A DNA stretch of 64,000 nt from Lachnospiraceae bacterium (GCA_022768465.1 JALELZ010000033.1:35438-99437); one strand, 5' to 3'; shown: positions 18,854 to 29,019, counted from the stretch's first letter. Translations and numbers: made by a program. The notes: a model not told the origin generated them from the letters alone.

Positions 18854-19092
18854 TATTCGTTCTCGTGCTTCTTTGTATATACTTTTACATCGCCGTCATA
18901 TATTTCATCAACAGCTAATGTAAGAGGCTTTTCGTCATTGCTCTTTACAAGTACCTTTGCACCGTCAACTATCTGTCTTGCTCTTTTAGATGCTGCAATT
19001 ACAACAGAATATCTGCTTGTAAGAGTCTCCTCGCCATTCTCTTCATTGACCTTCTTCATTATCTGTCCGTATGTAGGCTGAAACATTGCCAT
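18853..19092 (-). CDS. rpoZ: RNA polymerase omega subunit
   Basis: 79-residue omega subunit that helps assemble RNA polymerase by binding beta-prime. The motif TLTSRYSVVIAASKRARQIV is the family core, followed by a DEI stretch and a charged tail. I set the start at the ATG at 19092, after AAAGAGGTTTATAGCT; the ORF could be read 14 residues further but has no site there. It sits between gmk and rimO, the normal gmk-rpoZ order in Firmicutes, with TAATG overlap to rimO. Confidence 0.9.
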   Translation of the reverse strand: MAMFQPTYGQIMKKVNEENGEETLTSRYSVVIAASKRARQIVDGAKVLVKSNDEKPLTLAVDEIYDGDVKVYTKKHENE

Positions 19093-19169
19093 AGCTATAA
19101 ACCTCTTTCTATAAATCAACTGAGCATAGTTCAAAAATACTATCTGCTCTTAAATTAATTCTATTTATA

Positions 19170-19847
19170 TTAATTATTTAGACTTGTGTAATACGTTCTG
19201 AGATCCTTTCTGATCTTCTCAACAAAGTCGATCTGTGAACGGACTCTCATGTGCTGATCCTGTATAAGATAATTAAGATGCTTTGTTGTCTTATCTAAAT
19301 TATCATTGATAAGGATATAATCATATGCCTCAATTCCCTCAGCCTCCTGAGCAGCCTTTGCCATACGCTTTCTTATGACCTCTTCTGTTTCCGTACCGCG
19401 CTTTCTGAGTCGCTCACCAAGCTCTTCAACAGTCGGCGGTGTAATGAAAACAAGGACTGACTCAGGGAATTTTGCCTTTATCTTGAGCGCACCCTGCATT
19501 TCTATCTCCAGGATAACATCCTTGCCCTTTTCCATTTCCTGTTCTACATATGAACGCGGAGTTCCGTAAAAATTATCTACATAAGAAGCATACTCAAGTA
19601 ATTCGTCATTCTGCAGCATCCCAAAAAACTTCTGCTTTGTCACAAAGAAATAATCCTTGCCCTCTACCTCACCAGGTCTCGGCTGTCTGGTGGTTGCTGA
19701 AACGGAAAGTGAATAATAATCATAATTTTCCATAAGCTGCTTCATAAGAGTTCCCTTACCTGAGCCTGAAAAACCAGATATTACGACAAGCATACCCTTA
19801 TTTCTTATAAATGGATGATGTGCTTTCTCTATGGTCTTATCACTCAA
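19170..19847 (-). CDS. gmk: Guanylate kinase
   Basis: Phosphorylates GMP to GDP with ATP, feeding GTP, dGTP and (p)ppGpp pools. The P-loop GFSGSGKGT is at residues 25-33, followed by the GMP-binding TTRQPRPGEVEGKDYFFV and the lid with LRKRGTETEEVIRKRM. With the TTG start at 19847 the protein is 225 residues, with an 18-residue N-terminal extension. The TTG start overlaps the end of yicC by eight bases and has GAGAGCAGG upstream. An ATG at 19793 would give the standard-length protein but has only AATAAGGG immediately in front. The start is therefore uncertain; identity is not. It is part of the yicC-gmk-rpoZ-rimO series. Confidence 0.93.
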   Translation of the reverse strand: MSDKTIEKAHHPFIRNKGMLVVISGFSGSGKGTLMKQLMENYDYYSLSVSATTRQPRPGEVEGKDYFFVTKQKFFGMLQNDELLEYASYVDNFYGTPRSYVEQEMEKGKDVILEIEMQGALKIKAKFPESVLVFITPPTVEELGERLRKRGTETEEVIRKRMAKAAQEAEGIEAYDYILINDNLDKTTKHLNYLIQDQHMRVRSQIDFVEKIRKDLRTYYTSLNN

Positions 19848-20730
19848 TATTCTGTACCTGCTCTCTAACCTTTTCTATTTCAGTCTTTAATGCTATGGCA
19901 GTATCTGCCTTCTTGAGATTATTGGCCTTTGAAAGCGTAGTATTGGCCTCTCTGTTCATTTCCTGAGCTATAAAATCAAGTTCTCTTCCGCAGCTTCCTC
20001 CGGCTTCAAGCTTGCATCTTACAGCTGCAATATGGCTCTTAAGTCTGACCATTTCCTCGTCGGTGCAGATCTTATCAGAATAGATAGTCACCTCTGTAAT
20101 AATCCTGCTCTCGTCAATATTAATGCTTGAATCCGCAAGAGTTTCCTTAATCTTGTCATAAAGACGCGATCTGTAATCCTCCACGATTGAAGGAGACATA
20201 TTTATAAGCTCATCCACCCATGAATCGATCATTGAAAGCTTGCTTAAAAGATCATTCTTGAGATGCTCACCTTCTCTTTTTCTTTCTAAAACAAAGTTCT
20301 CGGCTGCAGCTCTGAGTGCCGGCTCAACAATATCCCAAAGCTTATCATCGGCATCTGAGCTTTCCTCCATTACAAGTACTTCAGGAAAACGTGAAAGTGC
20401 CGGAGCGCTTAAGTCGTTTCTTAAACCAAAGCTTTCCTCCATGTTCTTAATGTATTTCACGTATTCCTCAGCAAGCTCTCTGTTATATATAAGCTTTTTA
20501 CTGGCACCCGTGTAGTCCTCGTAGGTGATATAGACGTCTGTCTTTCCTCTCTCCATGTACTCCTTGAGGACCTTTCTGATTCTGGCTTCAAAGCAATTGA
20601 ATCTTCGTGGCATTTTAATGGAAAGATCAAAATATCTGTGATTGACTGATTTGATCTCGACAAGTATACGATATTCGTCATTTATGATCTCGGCTCTGCC
20701 GAAGCCTGTCATACTCTGTATGGAATGCAT
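19840..20730 (-). CDS. YicC family endoribonuclease/stress protein
   Basis: 296-residue YicC-like protein. The start MTGFGRAE (6-13) and the N-terminal VEIKSVNHRYFDLSIKMPR, together with the C-terminal GGSCGRELDFIAQEMNREANTTLSKA block, are strongly conserved in the family. E. coli YicC has endoribonuclease activity and promotes decay of the small RNA RyhB; in Firmicutes the member is usually found just upstream of gmk, as here. The long helical middle (about 120-220) is normal for the family. It runs in the same direction as gmk and overlaps its start by eight bases. It starts 41 bases from the end of rqcH, so it may share that upstream transcript. Confidence 0.88.
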   Translation of the reverse strand: MHSIQSMTGFGRAEIINDEYRILVEIKSVNHRYFDLSIKMPRRFNCFEARIRKVLKEYMERGKTDVYITYEDYTGASKKLIYNRELAEEYVKYIKNMEESFGLRNDLSAPALSRFPEVLVMEESSDADDKLWDIVEPALRAAAENFVLERKREGEHLKNDLLSKLSMIDSWVDELINMSPSIVEDYRSRLYDKIKETLADSSINIDESRIITEVTIYSDKICTDEEMVRLKSHIAAVRCKLEAGGSCGRELDFIAQEMNREANTTLSKANNLKKADTAIALKTEIEKVREQVQNIE

Positions 20731-20771
20731 AATACTCCTTTTAATGTCAAAAACCCTGAAATATTTTAAGT

Positions 20772-22571
20772 TTAATTATAGCTTATCTCAGCTTTTGGTT
20801 CAATCATTATAGAATAATTAGTATGGTAAATGACAAAGCCCGGAGCCGCACCAGGAACTCGTTTCAGCTCCTTTTTACGGACATAATCCACCTCGATCTT
20901 GGCATTGGCATCAGCTCCGTTATAGGCCCTTGAATAGTAAGCTGCCAGAGCCGCCGCCTCAAGACAGGTGTTGTCAGGAAGCTTTATATTTCCTGTTTTT
21001 GCGATTACATGTGATCCCGGAAAGTTTTTAGCATGGAACCACCAGTCATTCGCATCCGCAACCTTGAAATCCAGTTCTTCATTCTGATAATTATTTCTTC
21101 CGACAAAAATATCTATACCGTCACTTGAAACAAAATGCAGAGGCTTTGATTTCTTTTCTTCTTTTCGCTCTCTTTTGCCTGTCGAATGCTTGCTTATATA
21201 TCCGCTTTCAGCCATTTCTCTTCGAATTTCGTTAAGATCGGCTTCTGATTCGCAGAGTGAGAGTGAAGAAGCTATAGAACCGAGATGATAAAGTGACGCT
21301 CTGCACTCTTCAAGCTGAGCTCCAACTGCCTCTCTTGTACGTTTTAGTTTGTTATACTTATCAAAATATTTCTTTGAATTTTCCAAAGCGGTAAGATCCT
21401 TATCCAATGGGATCTTTATCATCTTTCCCTCATCGTAATAATTTGAGCAGACAAGCTCACTCTCACCGCCCTTAAGCTCATATCCGTAGGTATTTATAAG
21501 TTCTCCGTAAACTCTGAACTTATCCCTCTTATCGGTATCGGCATACTGCCTTTCCAACAGATCGAGCTTTTTGGCCGCCCTTTCTGTCAGATTTTTAAGA
21601 ACGCCTCTTATGTCCTCAGATTTAGATCTGATTCGGTTTGCTTTATCCTTAGCAGAATAAAATAGTCTTATTACCTCAGACATGGAATCATAAAAAACAG
21701 TCTTCATATCCCCGCCTTCAAGACTTTTCAGTCTGATTGCAGAAAATTCAGTTATCCTGTCACCATCATAGACAATATTAGGCGTAAATTGACCATTTAT
21801 GACATCTGTCATAAGTAAAGAAAATTCTTTAAAAAGACTGCTCAGCTCATCATCCGTTACTTCGCCGTAGGGTTTATCGGAATCGATTCCCGCTCTGTAT
21901 AAAAGCTCGCCGGAAACAACAGGGCTTATACCTGTCATAGACATATAAAGCTTCTTGTATATTGATATGCCGGCTTTCTTATCTGAAAATATTTCTTTGA
22001 AAAGTGCTTCATCTTTACAGACGGTCTTTGGGTTATGTTTACCCATGGCATCCGGGATAAAATACATTCTGCCCGGAAGTACTTCTCTTACAGAGCTTGT
22101 CATGTGTGACACATGCTTAATGCTGTCGATAATAGTCATATCATCCTTTAAAAGTATGATATTTGAATATTTACCCATGAGCTCAGCAACAAGATACTTT
22201 GTGCTCATGTCACCCATTTCATCAAGATGTTCAATAGCAAATACTATTATTCTTTCAAGACCTTCTGTACCATCTGATATATCAGACGAAGGCTGGAATA
22301 TCCTTGTTATCCTGCCGCCGCCTATGTGCTTTCTTAAGCTCATACAGAAATTAGGAGCAGTCACCGGAGAAAGGGTATTATCTTCCCTTAGATAGACCAT
22401 AGGTGTTGAGGCATTTGCAGAAATAGCCAGTCTCACCTGCGCTCTGTTACATTTAAGCGTTAAAAGTAGCTCATCCTTTTCAGGCTGAGCTACTTTTGTG
22501 ATACTGCCCGAAAGCAGTTTGTCATTTAATTCTTTAACCGTAGCCGCAGCTACGATACCGTCATAGGCCAT
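20772..22571 (-). CDS. rqcH: Ribosome quality-control factor RqcH (NFACT family)
   Basis: Homologue of eukaryotic Rqc2/NEMF, which binds stalled 50S-peptidyl-tRNA and adds C-terminal alanine tails. N-terminal NFACT-N domain (about 1-220) with MAYDG start and FCMSLRKHIGGG; long coiled-coil middle (about 290-440); NFACT-R domain near the C-terminus, starting DWWFHAKNFPGSHVI at 509. In Bacillus RqcH the Asp97-Arg98 pair is needed for tailing. Here the matching place reads GLERIIVF, so Glu106-Arg107, and there is a loop of about ten residues before it (PSSDISDGTEG). The Asp to Glu change is conservative, but worth testing. The ATG overlaps the yebC stop (TAATG). Confidence 0.9.
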   Translation of the reverse strand: MAYDGIVAAATVKELNDKLLSGSITKVAQPEKDELLLTLKCNRAQVRLAISANASTPMVYLREDNTLSPVTAPNFCMSLRKHIGGGRITRIFQPSSDISDGTEGLERIIVFAIEHLDEMGDMSTKYLVAELMGKYSNIILLKDDMTIIDSIKHVSHMTSSVREVLPGRMYFIPDAMGKHNPKTVCKDEALFKEIFSDKKAGISIYKKLYMSMTGISPVVSGELLYRAGIDSDKPYGEVTDDELSSLFKEFSLLMTDVINGQFTPNIVYDGDRITEFSAIRLKSLEGGDMKTVFYDSMSEVIRLFYSAKDKANRIRSKSEDIRGVLKNLTERAAKKLDLLERQYADTDKRDKFRVYGELINTYGYELKGGESELVCSNYYDEGKMIKIPLDKDLTALENSKKYFDKYNKLKRTREAVGAQLEECRASLYHLGSIASSLSLCESEADLNEIRREMAESGYISKHSTGKRERKEEKKSKPLHFVSSDGIDIFVGRNNYQNEELDFKVADANDWWFHAKNFPGSHVIAKTGNIKLPDNTCLEAAALAAYYSRAYNGADANAKIEVDYVRKKELKRVPGAAPGFVIYHTNYSIMIEPKAEISYN

Positions 22572-23302
22572 TATTCCTCTTCCCAGTTGGTATAATATGT
22601 CTGTACGTCATCATCCTCATCAAGAAGATCAAGTGTTCTGCGCAGATTCTTCACCATCTGCTCATCAGTTACAGAGACTGTGTTCATAGGTATCATTACA
22701 ACCTCTGCCTGAGTCATAGGAACATTTGCAGCATCAAGAGCCTCTCTGACTGCATCAAGATCCTCAGGTTCAGCAATGATCTCAAAGCTGTCTTCCTCTT
22801 CCTTGATATCCTCAGCGCCTGCTTCAAGAGCGATCTCCATAAGATCATCTCCGCTTCCTTCGTACTCCTCACGATCAATAATTATCTGAGCCTTATTCTC
22901 AAACATGAATGCTACGGAGTTAGGAGTTCCGAGAGATCCCTGTCCCTTTGTAAATGCTGACTTAACATTTGCAGCGGTACGATTCTTGTTATCTGTAAGT
23001 GTGTCAACAATGATAGCAACACCGCCTACACCGTATCCTTCATAACGAAGCTGCTGATATTCTGCTCCACCGTCAGCGCCGGCAGCCTTCTTGATACCTC
23101 TTTCAATAGTATCGTTCGGCATGTTATTGGCCTTGGCTTTCTGTATAACGTACTTAAGCTTGAAGTTATTATTAGGGTCAGGTCCACCTTCTCTGACAGC
23201 TATGGCAATTTCACGGCCAATGATAGTATAGATTTTTCCTTTTGCTGCATCATTCTTTTCTTTTTTTGCACGAATGTTGGCAAATTTTGAATGTCCTGAC
23301 AT
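22571..23302 (-). CDS. YebC/PmpR family protein
   Basis: 243-residue YebC-type protein, standard length for the long clade. It starts with MSGHSKFANIRAKKEKNDAA (family signature MSGHSKWANI), then VREGGPDPNNN and KANNMPNDTIERGIKKAAG. Family members were described as transcription regulators (PmpR) and, more recently, YebC-type proteins have been linked to relief of ribosome stalling at proline-rich stretches. Location immediately upstream of, and overlapping, rqcH fits a translation-rescue role, but that is inference. ATG at 23302 after GGAGGTTATATAT. The gene is probably the first of a yebC-rqcH-yicC-gmk series. Confidence 0.9.
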   Translation of the reverse strand: MSGHSKFANIRAKKEKNDAAKGKIYTIIGREIAIAVREGGPDPNNNFKLKYVIQKAKANNMPNDTIERGIKKAAGADGGAEYQQLRYEGYGVGGVAIIVDTLTDNKNRTAANVKSAFTKGQGSLGTPNSVAFMFENKAQIIIDREEYEGSGDDLMEIALEAGAEDIKEEEDSFEIIAEPEDLDAVREALDAANVPMTQAEVVMIPMNTVSVTDEQMVKNLRRTLDLLDEDDDVQTYYTNWEEE

Positions 23303-23347
23303 ATATATAACCTCCTATTAGTAAAAAACCAATTAATTTTATCATAA

Positions 23348-24733
23348 TTAGACTTCTATAGCAATGTTTCTAAGCCACTTTTTCTTTGATACACGCCATA
23401 ATCCAAGCACAAGCTTGTAAAATTCCTCAAGGCTGACCAGAAGGAACAGCACATGTATAGGTGTGTGCCACACAAGTGCACCTAAAAATGCTAAAGGTGC
23501 GCCGATAAGCCAGACTCCGGAGGTGTCTATAAAGAGACACATTGTGGTATCTCCGCCGGCTCTTAATATACCTACTACGATAATAAAATTCAGCATTTTA
23601 GGAACAAAGACAAGGATAAACATGTTGATTATCATTGCCGTATTGCCTGCCACATCCGGTGCGGCATTGAATATTGAAATAATGCCGTTTTTGGTAAAAA
23701 ACAGAAGCGCCATAGCCGCAAAAGAAAGGATCACTGAAGAAATACAGAACTTATATGCATAATCCTCCGCCTCATCAAGCTTGCCGGCCCCTAAGGTATT
23801 ACCCAATATTACAGATGTAGCTGCAGAAAGGCCTATCCATAGAACCTGAATCATATCTATTACAGTCTGAGCCACAGTCATTGATGCAACTGCATTATCT
23901 CCCATTCTGCCGTATGCGACTGAATACAATGTAGTACCAAGTCCCCACATGAACTCATTACAAATAACAGGTAATGCAGTAATCATAGTTTTACGTATAA
24001 AGCTTTCACTCCACCCTGTAAAATCAGATGTTTTCCCTCTGAACAAAGAGCCTTTCCTGAAGGTGAGGCAAATCAATGCCGAAAACTCTACAACACGCGC
24101 AATAAGTGTAGCAATCGCAGCACCCTTTACTCCGAGTGCAGGGGCTCCAAAGTGTCCCAATATAAGAGTGTAGTTAAGTACTACATTCACAGAGACCGCA
24201 ACAAATGAGGTGTATACCGGAGCTTTAACTCTGCCGGTTGCTCTCATCATCTGGATCATTACGCTGTTTACACCAAAGAAAATATATGTAAAGCATGCTA
24301 TACTCAGATATCCGCTTCCTATTACAACAGCCTCGGTACTGTTAGTGAATATCCTCATTATGCTTTGAGGTGCAAGCAGTGCCGGAATAAAGAATAATAC
24401 TGAGGCACAAACCGAAAGAATAAAGCAGAGTCCGGTTATCTTTCTGACTCCTGTATGATCATCATTTCCGTAAAACTGAGCCGCAAGTACACTTGCACCT
24501 GAACAAATACCGAATATAAGCAGACTGAATACAAAGAAAAATTTATTTGCAAGTCCAACGGCAGCGATAGATGACGCACCCAGACCGCCGATCATAACAG
24601 TATCTACAAGATTAGTAAATGTCATCAGCAGATTCTGAAGCGCAACCGGAATGGCTATGCCCACAGCTTTTTTTATAAACTTCTTATCACTTAAGGTCTC
24701 TGGAATCTTTTTTGCGATAGTTTTAATTATCAT
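23348..24733 (-). CDS. MATE family efflux transporter (third of three)
   Basis: About 461 residues, twelve predicted helices, with TNLVDTVMIGGLGASSIAAVGLANK in the first repeat and the matching IDMIQVLWIGLSAATSVILGNTLGAG in the second. The DxVMIG motif is typical of MATE proteins. I place the start at the ATG at 24733, which overlaps the alr stop by four bases (ATGA), rather than at 24769 inside alr, because coupled starts are common in this window. Substrate unknown. Its position at the end of the rex-acpS-alr series suggests readthrough from the rex promoter, and so perhaps indirect redox control. Confidence 0.88.
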   Translation of the reverse strand: MIIKTIAKKIPETLSDKKFIKKAVGIAIPVALQNLLMTFTNLVDTVMIGGLGASSIAAVGLANKFFFVFSLLIFGICSGASVLAAQFYGNDDHTGVRKITGLCFILSVCASVLFFIPALLAPQSIMRIFTNSTEAVVIGSGYLSIACFTYIFFGVNSVMIQMMRATGRVKAPVYTSFVAVSVNVVLNYTLILGHFGAPALGVKGAAIATLIARVVEFSALICLTFRKGSLFRGKTSDFTGWSESFIRKTMITALPVICNEFMWGLGTTLYSVAYGRMGDNAVASMTVAQTVIDMIQVLWIGLSAATSVILGNTLGAGKLDEAEDYAYKFCISSVILSFAAMALLFFTKNGIISIFNAAPDVAGNTAMIINMFILVFVPKMLNFIIVVGILRAGGDTTMCLFIDTSGVWLIGAPLAFLGALVWHTPIHVLFLLVSLEEFYKLVLGLWRVSKKKWLRNIAIEV

Positions 24734-25911
24734 ACATACTTTCTCGGTACGCGTGACGATATTCCGCATACCACCTCATAACTTATAGTCTGACATATAT
24801 CTGCTATATCCTCTGCCGAAACTGTATTAACACCGTCACTGCCAAGAAGAACAACAGGTGCACCTACTGAAACATTATCAACTCCGGTAAGGTCAACCAT
24901 AAACTGATCCATACAAATGTTTCCAAGTATCCTGCAGCGCTTACCGCCTATAAGAACACTGCCCTTATTTGAAAGCAGTCTTGGATAACCATCCGCATAT
25001 CCGCAGCATACAGTTCCGATCTTCATCTTCTTATCTGCTGTGAATGTATAGCCATAGCTTACGGATGTTCCGGGTTCAAGCTCTTTTATACGTGTCACAT
25101 ATGAATACCAAAGCATTGCCGGTGCCAGATTCACATTTGTATGACTTACCTCTTCCGAAGGATACATTCCGTAAAGTCCTACACCGCATCTCACCATATC
25201 CATATCGTCATCAAGACCTATTCCGTCAATTATTGATGCAGTATTTGCACAATGCCAAATCGGAATGCTGATGCCGCTTTCAACGCAAAGCTTTTTGAAG
25301 TTTCTGAATTTATTATATGCCTCAAGTGCATAGGTCTTATCCGAGGCGTCAGCTGTAGCAAAATGCGTGAAAATGCCGTCAATGACAATATTTCCAAGCT
25401 CAGATATCTTTTTGATGATTTCTGCACCGTTTTCGTCAGGAGTAAGACCGATTCTCGACATACCTGTATCAACCGCAATATGTATATGCGCCTTATAATC
25501 AGGTGATGTATATTGCATCTCCTTGAGCTTATCTAAATTGTCTGTAACAAATTCATTAACACTCTCATTAAGCGCTCTGGCTCTGTCAAGATCAAAAACA
25601 GTCTCGGTAAGACCGTATAGGATCACCTGATCATCTTCTCCGGTAAATGTCGGTCCGAGTATAAGAATTGGTTTTGTAATGCCTCCGGCAACTCTCAGAT
25701 GAACGCCCTCATCAATAGTTGCAGTAGCAAACATATCACTCATATCATTGATTGCATTTGCAGCTTCACATGAACCATGCCCATAAGCATTAGCTTTCAT
25801 AACGCTTAGTATTTTTTTGTTTCCTGCAGCTCTTTTGAGTTCTGAAAGATTATGCCTTATGGCATTAAGATCAACAATAGCTCCACATCTGCAATAATCA
25901 CTGTGTTTCAT
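24730..25911 (-). CDS. alr: Alanine racemase
   Basis: PLP-dependent racemase supplying D-alanine for peptidoglycan. Lys39 in SVMKANAYGHG (36-46) forms the PLP Schiff base; VSYGYTFT (about 272-279) holds the second catalytic tyrosine and the N-terminal TIM barrel contains RCGVGLYGMYP. 393 residues, standard length. Its start overlaps acpS by 14 bases, and its stop overlaps the MATE start by four. The acpS-alr order is widespread in Firmicutes. An extra N-terminal MKHSDYCRCG stretch precedes the usual A-x-VDLNAI start and gives slightly longer N-terminus than usual; a start at a later codon cannot be excluded. Confidence 0.95.
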   Translation of the reverse strand: MKHSDYCRCGAIVDLNAIRHNLSELKRAAGNKKILSVMKANAYGHGSCEAANAINDMSDMFATATIDEGVHLRVAGGITKPILILGPTFTGEDDQVILYGLTETVFDLDRARALNESVNEFVTDNLDKLKEMQYTSPDYKAHIHIAVDTGMSRIGLTPDENGAEIIKKISELGNIVIDGIFTHFATADASDKTYALEAYNKFRNFKKLCVESGISIPIWHCANTASIIDGIGLDDDMDMVRCGVGLYGMYPSEEVSHTNVNLAPAMLWYSYVTRIKELEPGTSVSYGYTFTADKKMKIGTVCCGYADGYPRLLSNKGSVLIGGKRCRILGNICMDQFMVDLTGVDNVSVGAPVVLLGSDGVNTVSAEDIADICQTISYEVVCGISSRVPRKYV

Positions 25912-26278
25912 TAATATTACCTCCCTCGGCTACAGCAAAGGCAGACACCATAGTATCTGTATCTGAAATAGAAACATGAACAGCCGATATTCCGTGAACT
26001 CGGCAAAAATCAAGTGCTTTCTTATGAAAAACGATATATGGCTTACCTGAAGCTTCCCTTAAAACTTCTATGTCGGAAAATCCGATTCCCGAAAAACCGG
26101 TTCCGAAAGCCTTTGCAACCGCTTCCTTTACAGCAAAATCGCCGGCAAGCCTTTTTTTATTTGAAAAGGCTTCCCGACGCTCATTTTCAGTGAAAACACG
26201 TTTATAAAACGACTCCCTATCGCAGGCCTTAAGGACACGATCTATCTCCACAAGGTCCGTACCAACGCCGTATATCAT
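25898..26278 (-). CDS. acpS: Holo-[acyl-carrier-protein] synthase
   Basis: Transfers 4'-phosphopantetheine from CoA to apo-ACP, activating fatty acid synthesis. Magnesium-binding GVGTDLVEIDR is at residues 4-14 and the second motif FAVKEAVAKAFGTG is near 49-62, the two signatures of the AcpS type. 126 residues, the usual size for this trimeric enzyme. The ATG lies immediately after the rex stop (rex ends 26280, acpS starts 26278), so these genes are probably co-transcribed. Confidence 0.93.
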   Translation of the reverse strand: MIYGVGTDLVEIDRVLKACDRESFYKRVFTENERREAFSNKKRLAGDFAVKEAVAKAFGTGFSGIGFSDIEVLREASGKPYIVFHKKALDFCRVHGISAVHVSISDTDTMVSAFAVAEGGNINETQ

Positions 26279-26279
26279 A

Positions 26280-26927
26280 TCAATCTATAGTCTTATCGTT
26301 ATTAGCAATTTTATAATTAAGTATCATAAGGCTCTCGGAAAGATGTACACTCTCAACAGCGATGCCGTTTGGCATTTCATAGTCTATGTGCGCAAAATTC
26401 CAAACACCTTTTATATGTGTTTTCTCAAGTCTCTTCATTACATCAAAAGCATTATCTGTAGGAATAGCTACAATAACGATCTCGACAGCATTTTCATCAA
26501 GAAAAGTTTCAAGCTCATCCATGGAGTGAACTTCGATATCATGAATATGTGAGCCTATCTTATTCGGATCAACATCAAACACAGCTAATATATTGAAGCC
26601 GTATCTAGGAAATGTTTTATATCCGCAAATGGCGCTTCCAAGGTTACCCGCACCGATCATAACCATGTTGTGCGGTTTATTGAGATGAAGTATCTTTCCT
26701 ATCTCATTGTAAAGATATTCGACATTATAACCGTAGCCCTGCTGGCCGAAGCCTCCGAAATTATTAAGATCCTGCCTGATCTGTGAAGCCGTAGCATTCA
26801 TCATCTTGGATAACTCACTCGATGAGATCCTCTCAACGCCTTCAGACTTAAGTTCTCCCAGGAACCTATAGTAGCGCGGCAGTCTCTTTATAATAGCCGG
26901 AGATATATATTTGTTGCCTTTATACAT
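26280..26927 (-). CDS. rex: Redox-sensing transcriptional repressor Rex
   Basis: Dimeric repressor that senses the NADH/NAD+ ratio and controls fermentation genes in Gram-positive bacteria. N-terminal winged helix (about 1-80) with RLPRYYRFLGEL and ISSSELSKMMNATASQIRQDL; Rossmann domain (about 85-215) with GAGNLGSAI. Length 215 is standard. It is the first gene of the rex-acpS-alr-MATE series. The promoter upstream has a half-perfect Rex box in its spacer (see next entry), which suggests autoregulation. Confidence 0.95.
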   Translation of the reverse strand: MYKGNKYISPAIIKRLPRYYRFLGELKSEGVERISSSELSKMMNATASQIRQDLNNFGGFGQQGYGYNVEYLYNEIGKILHLNKPHNMVMIGAGNLGSAICGYKTFPRYGFNILAVFDVDPNKIGSHIHDIEVHSMDELETFLDENAVEIVIVAIPTDNAFDVMKRLEKTHIKGVWNFAHIDYEMPNGIAVESVHLSESLMILNYKIANNDKTID

Positions 26928-26973
26928 CCTGTTTTCCCCTTAACATTCTATATAAAATAATCGTCTTAATCAA

Positions 26974-27005
26974 TTTATTATAATTTAACAATTTTTTTTA
27001 GTCAA
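26974..27005 (-). promoter_or_regulatory. rex promoter with candidate Rex operator
   Basis: Minus-strand TTGACT (27000-27005), 17-base spacer and TATAAT (26977-26982). Within the spacer and -10 is TTGTTAA-ATTA-TAATAAA (26974-26991): the left half matches the Rex box TTGTTAA-n4-TTAACAA exactly, the right half only 4 of 7. Binding there would block RNA polymerase. Promoter confident, operator tentative. Confidence 0.6.
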
Positions 27006-27045
27006 TGTGCTATTGGAATAAGTGAGAAAATACTTTATTAATTTT

Positions 27046-27105
27046 ACATGCGAATAGCGCAAGCTTCGCTTGCTCCGCATGTGAGTACGCTTATTCGCAT
27101 TTCGC
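27046..27105. repeat. 60-nt palindrome-rich repeat, copy 1
   Basis: First of two 60-nt copies that differ at one base. Contains ATGCGAATAGCG with CGCTTATTCGCAT at the two ends and GCAAGC-ttc-GCTTGC inside, so it can fold into a long hairpin. Looks like an interspersed intergenic repeat. The gap between rex and groEL (26928-27318) otherwise holds only the rex promoter and the groEL terminator. Confidence 0.75.
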
Positions 27106-27144
27106 CTTGTTTCTTGCTTATATGCATTCTCTTTTTATTTTTTA

Positions 27145-27204
27145 ACATGCGTATAGCGCAAGCTTCGCTTGCTCCGCATGTGAGTACGCTTATTCGCATT
27201 TCGC
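27145..27204. repeat. 60-nt palindrome-rich repeat, copy 2
   Basis: Second copy, 99 bases after the first; 59 of 60 bases match. The flank after it resembles a diverged longer repeat, and GTACTCACATGC at 27226-27237 is an inverted copy of part of the unit (GCATGTGAGTAC). ORFs read through it encode repetitive peptides and are not believed to be genes. Confidence 0.75.
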
Positions 27205-27239
27205 TTCGCTTCATGCTCATATTCGTACTCACATGCTTG

Positions 27240-27302
27240 AATAGCCAATAAAATAAGGCGGCGGAGAGCAAGCTCTCCACCGTCTATATTTTATTGGCTA
27301 TT
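27240..27302 (-). terminator. groEL terminator
   Basis: Very long stem: AATAGCCAATAAAATA (27240-27255) pairs with TATTTTATTGGCTATT (27287-27302), enclosing a GC-rich GGTGGAGAGC/GCTCTCCGCC hairpin followed by a U-rich strand on the minus side. It lies 17 bases after the groEL stop. The symmetrical design would also work in the other direction. Confidence 0.85.
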
Positions 27303-27318
27303 CCTATTCGCTAAACGC

Positions 27319-29019
<1,701 letters not shown>

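Noticed and set aside
19092-19134. Extended RpoZ start at 19134
   Set aside because: No ribosome-binding site, whereas AGAGG precedes the ATG at 19092 and gives the family N-terminus.
27046-27204. CRISPR-like pair of repeats
   Set aside because: Only two copies of 60 nt with a 39-nt gap, internal palindromes and no cas genes nearby. Not a CRISPR array.
27044-27280. 78-residue minus-strand ORF (and a plus-strand partner) across the 60-nt repeats before groEL
   Set aside because: Its peptide is internally duplicated because the DNA repeat is; no ribosome-binding site; both strands are equally open. Treated as non-coding repeat.
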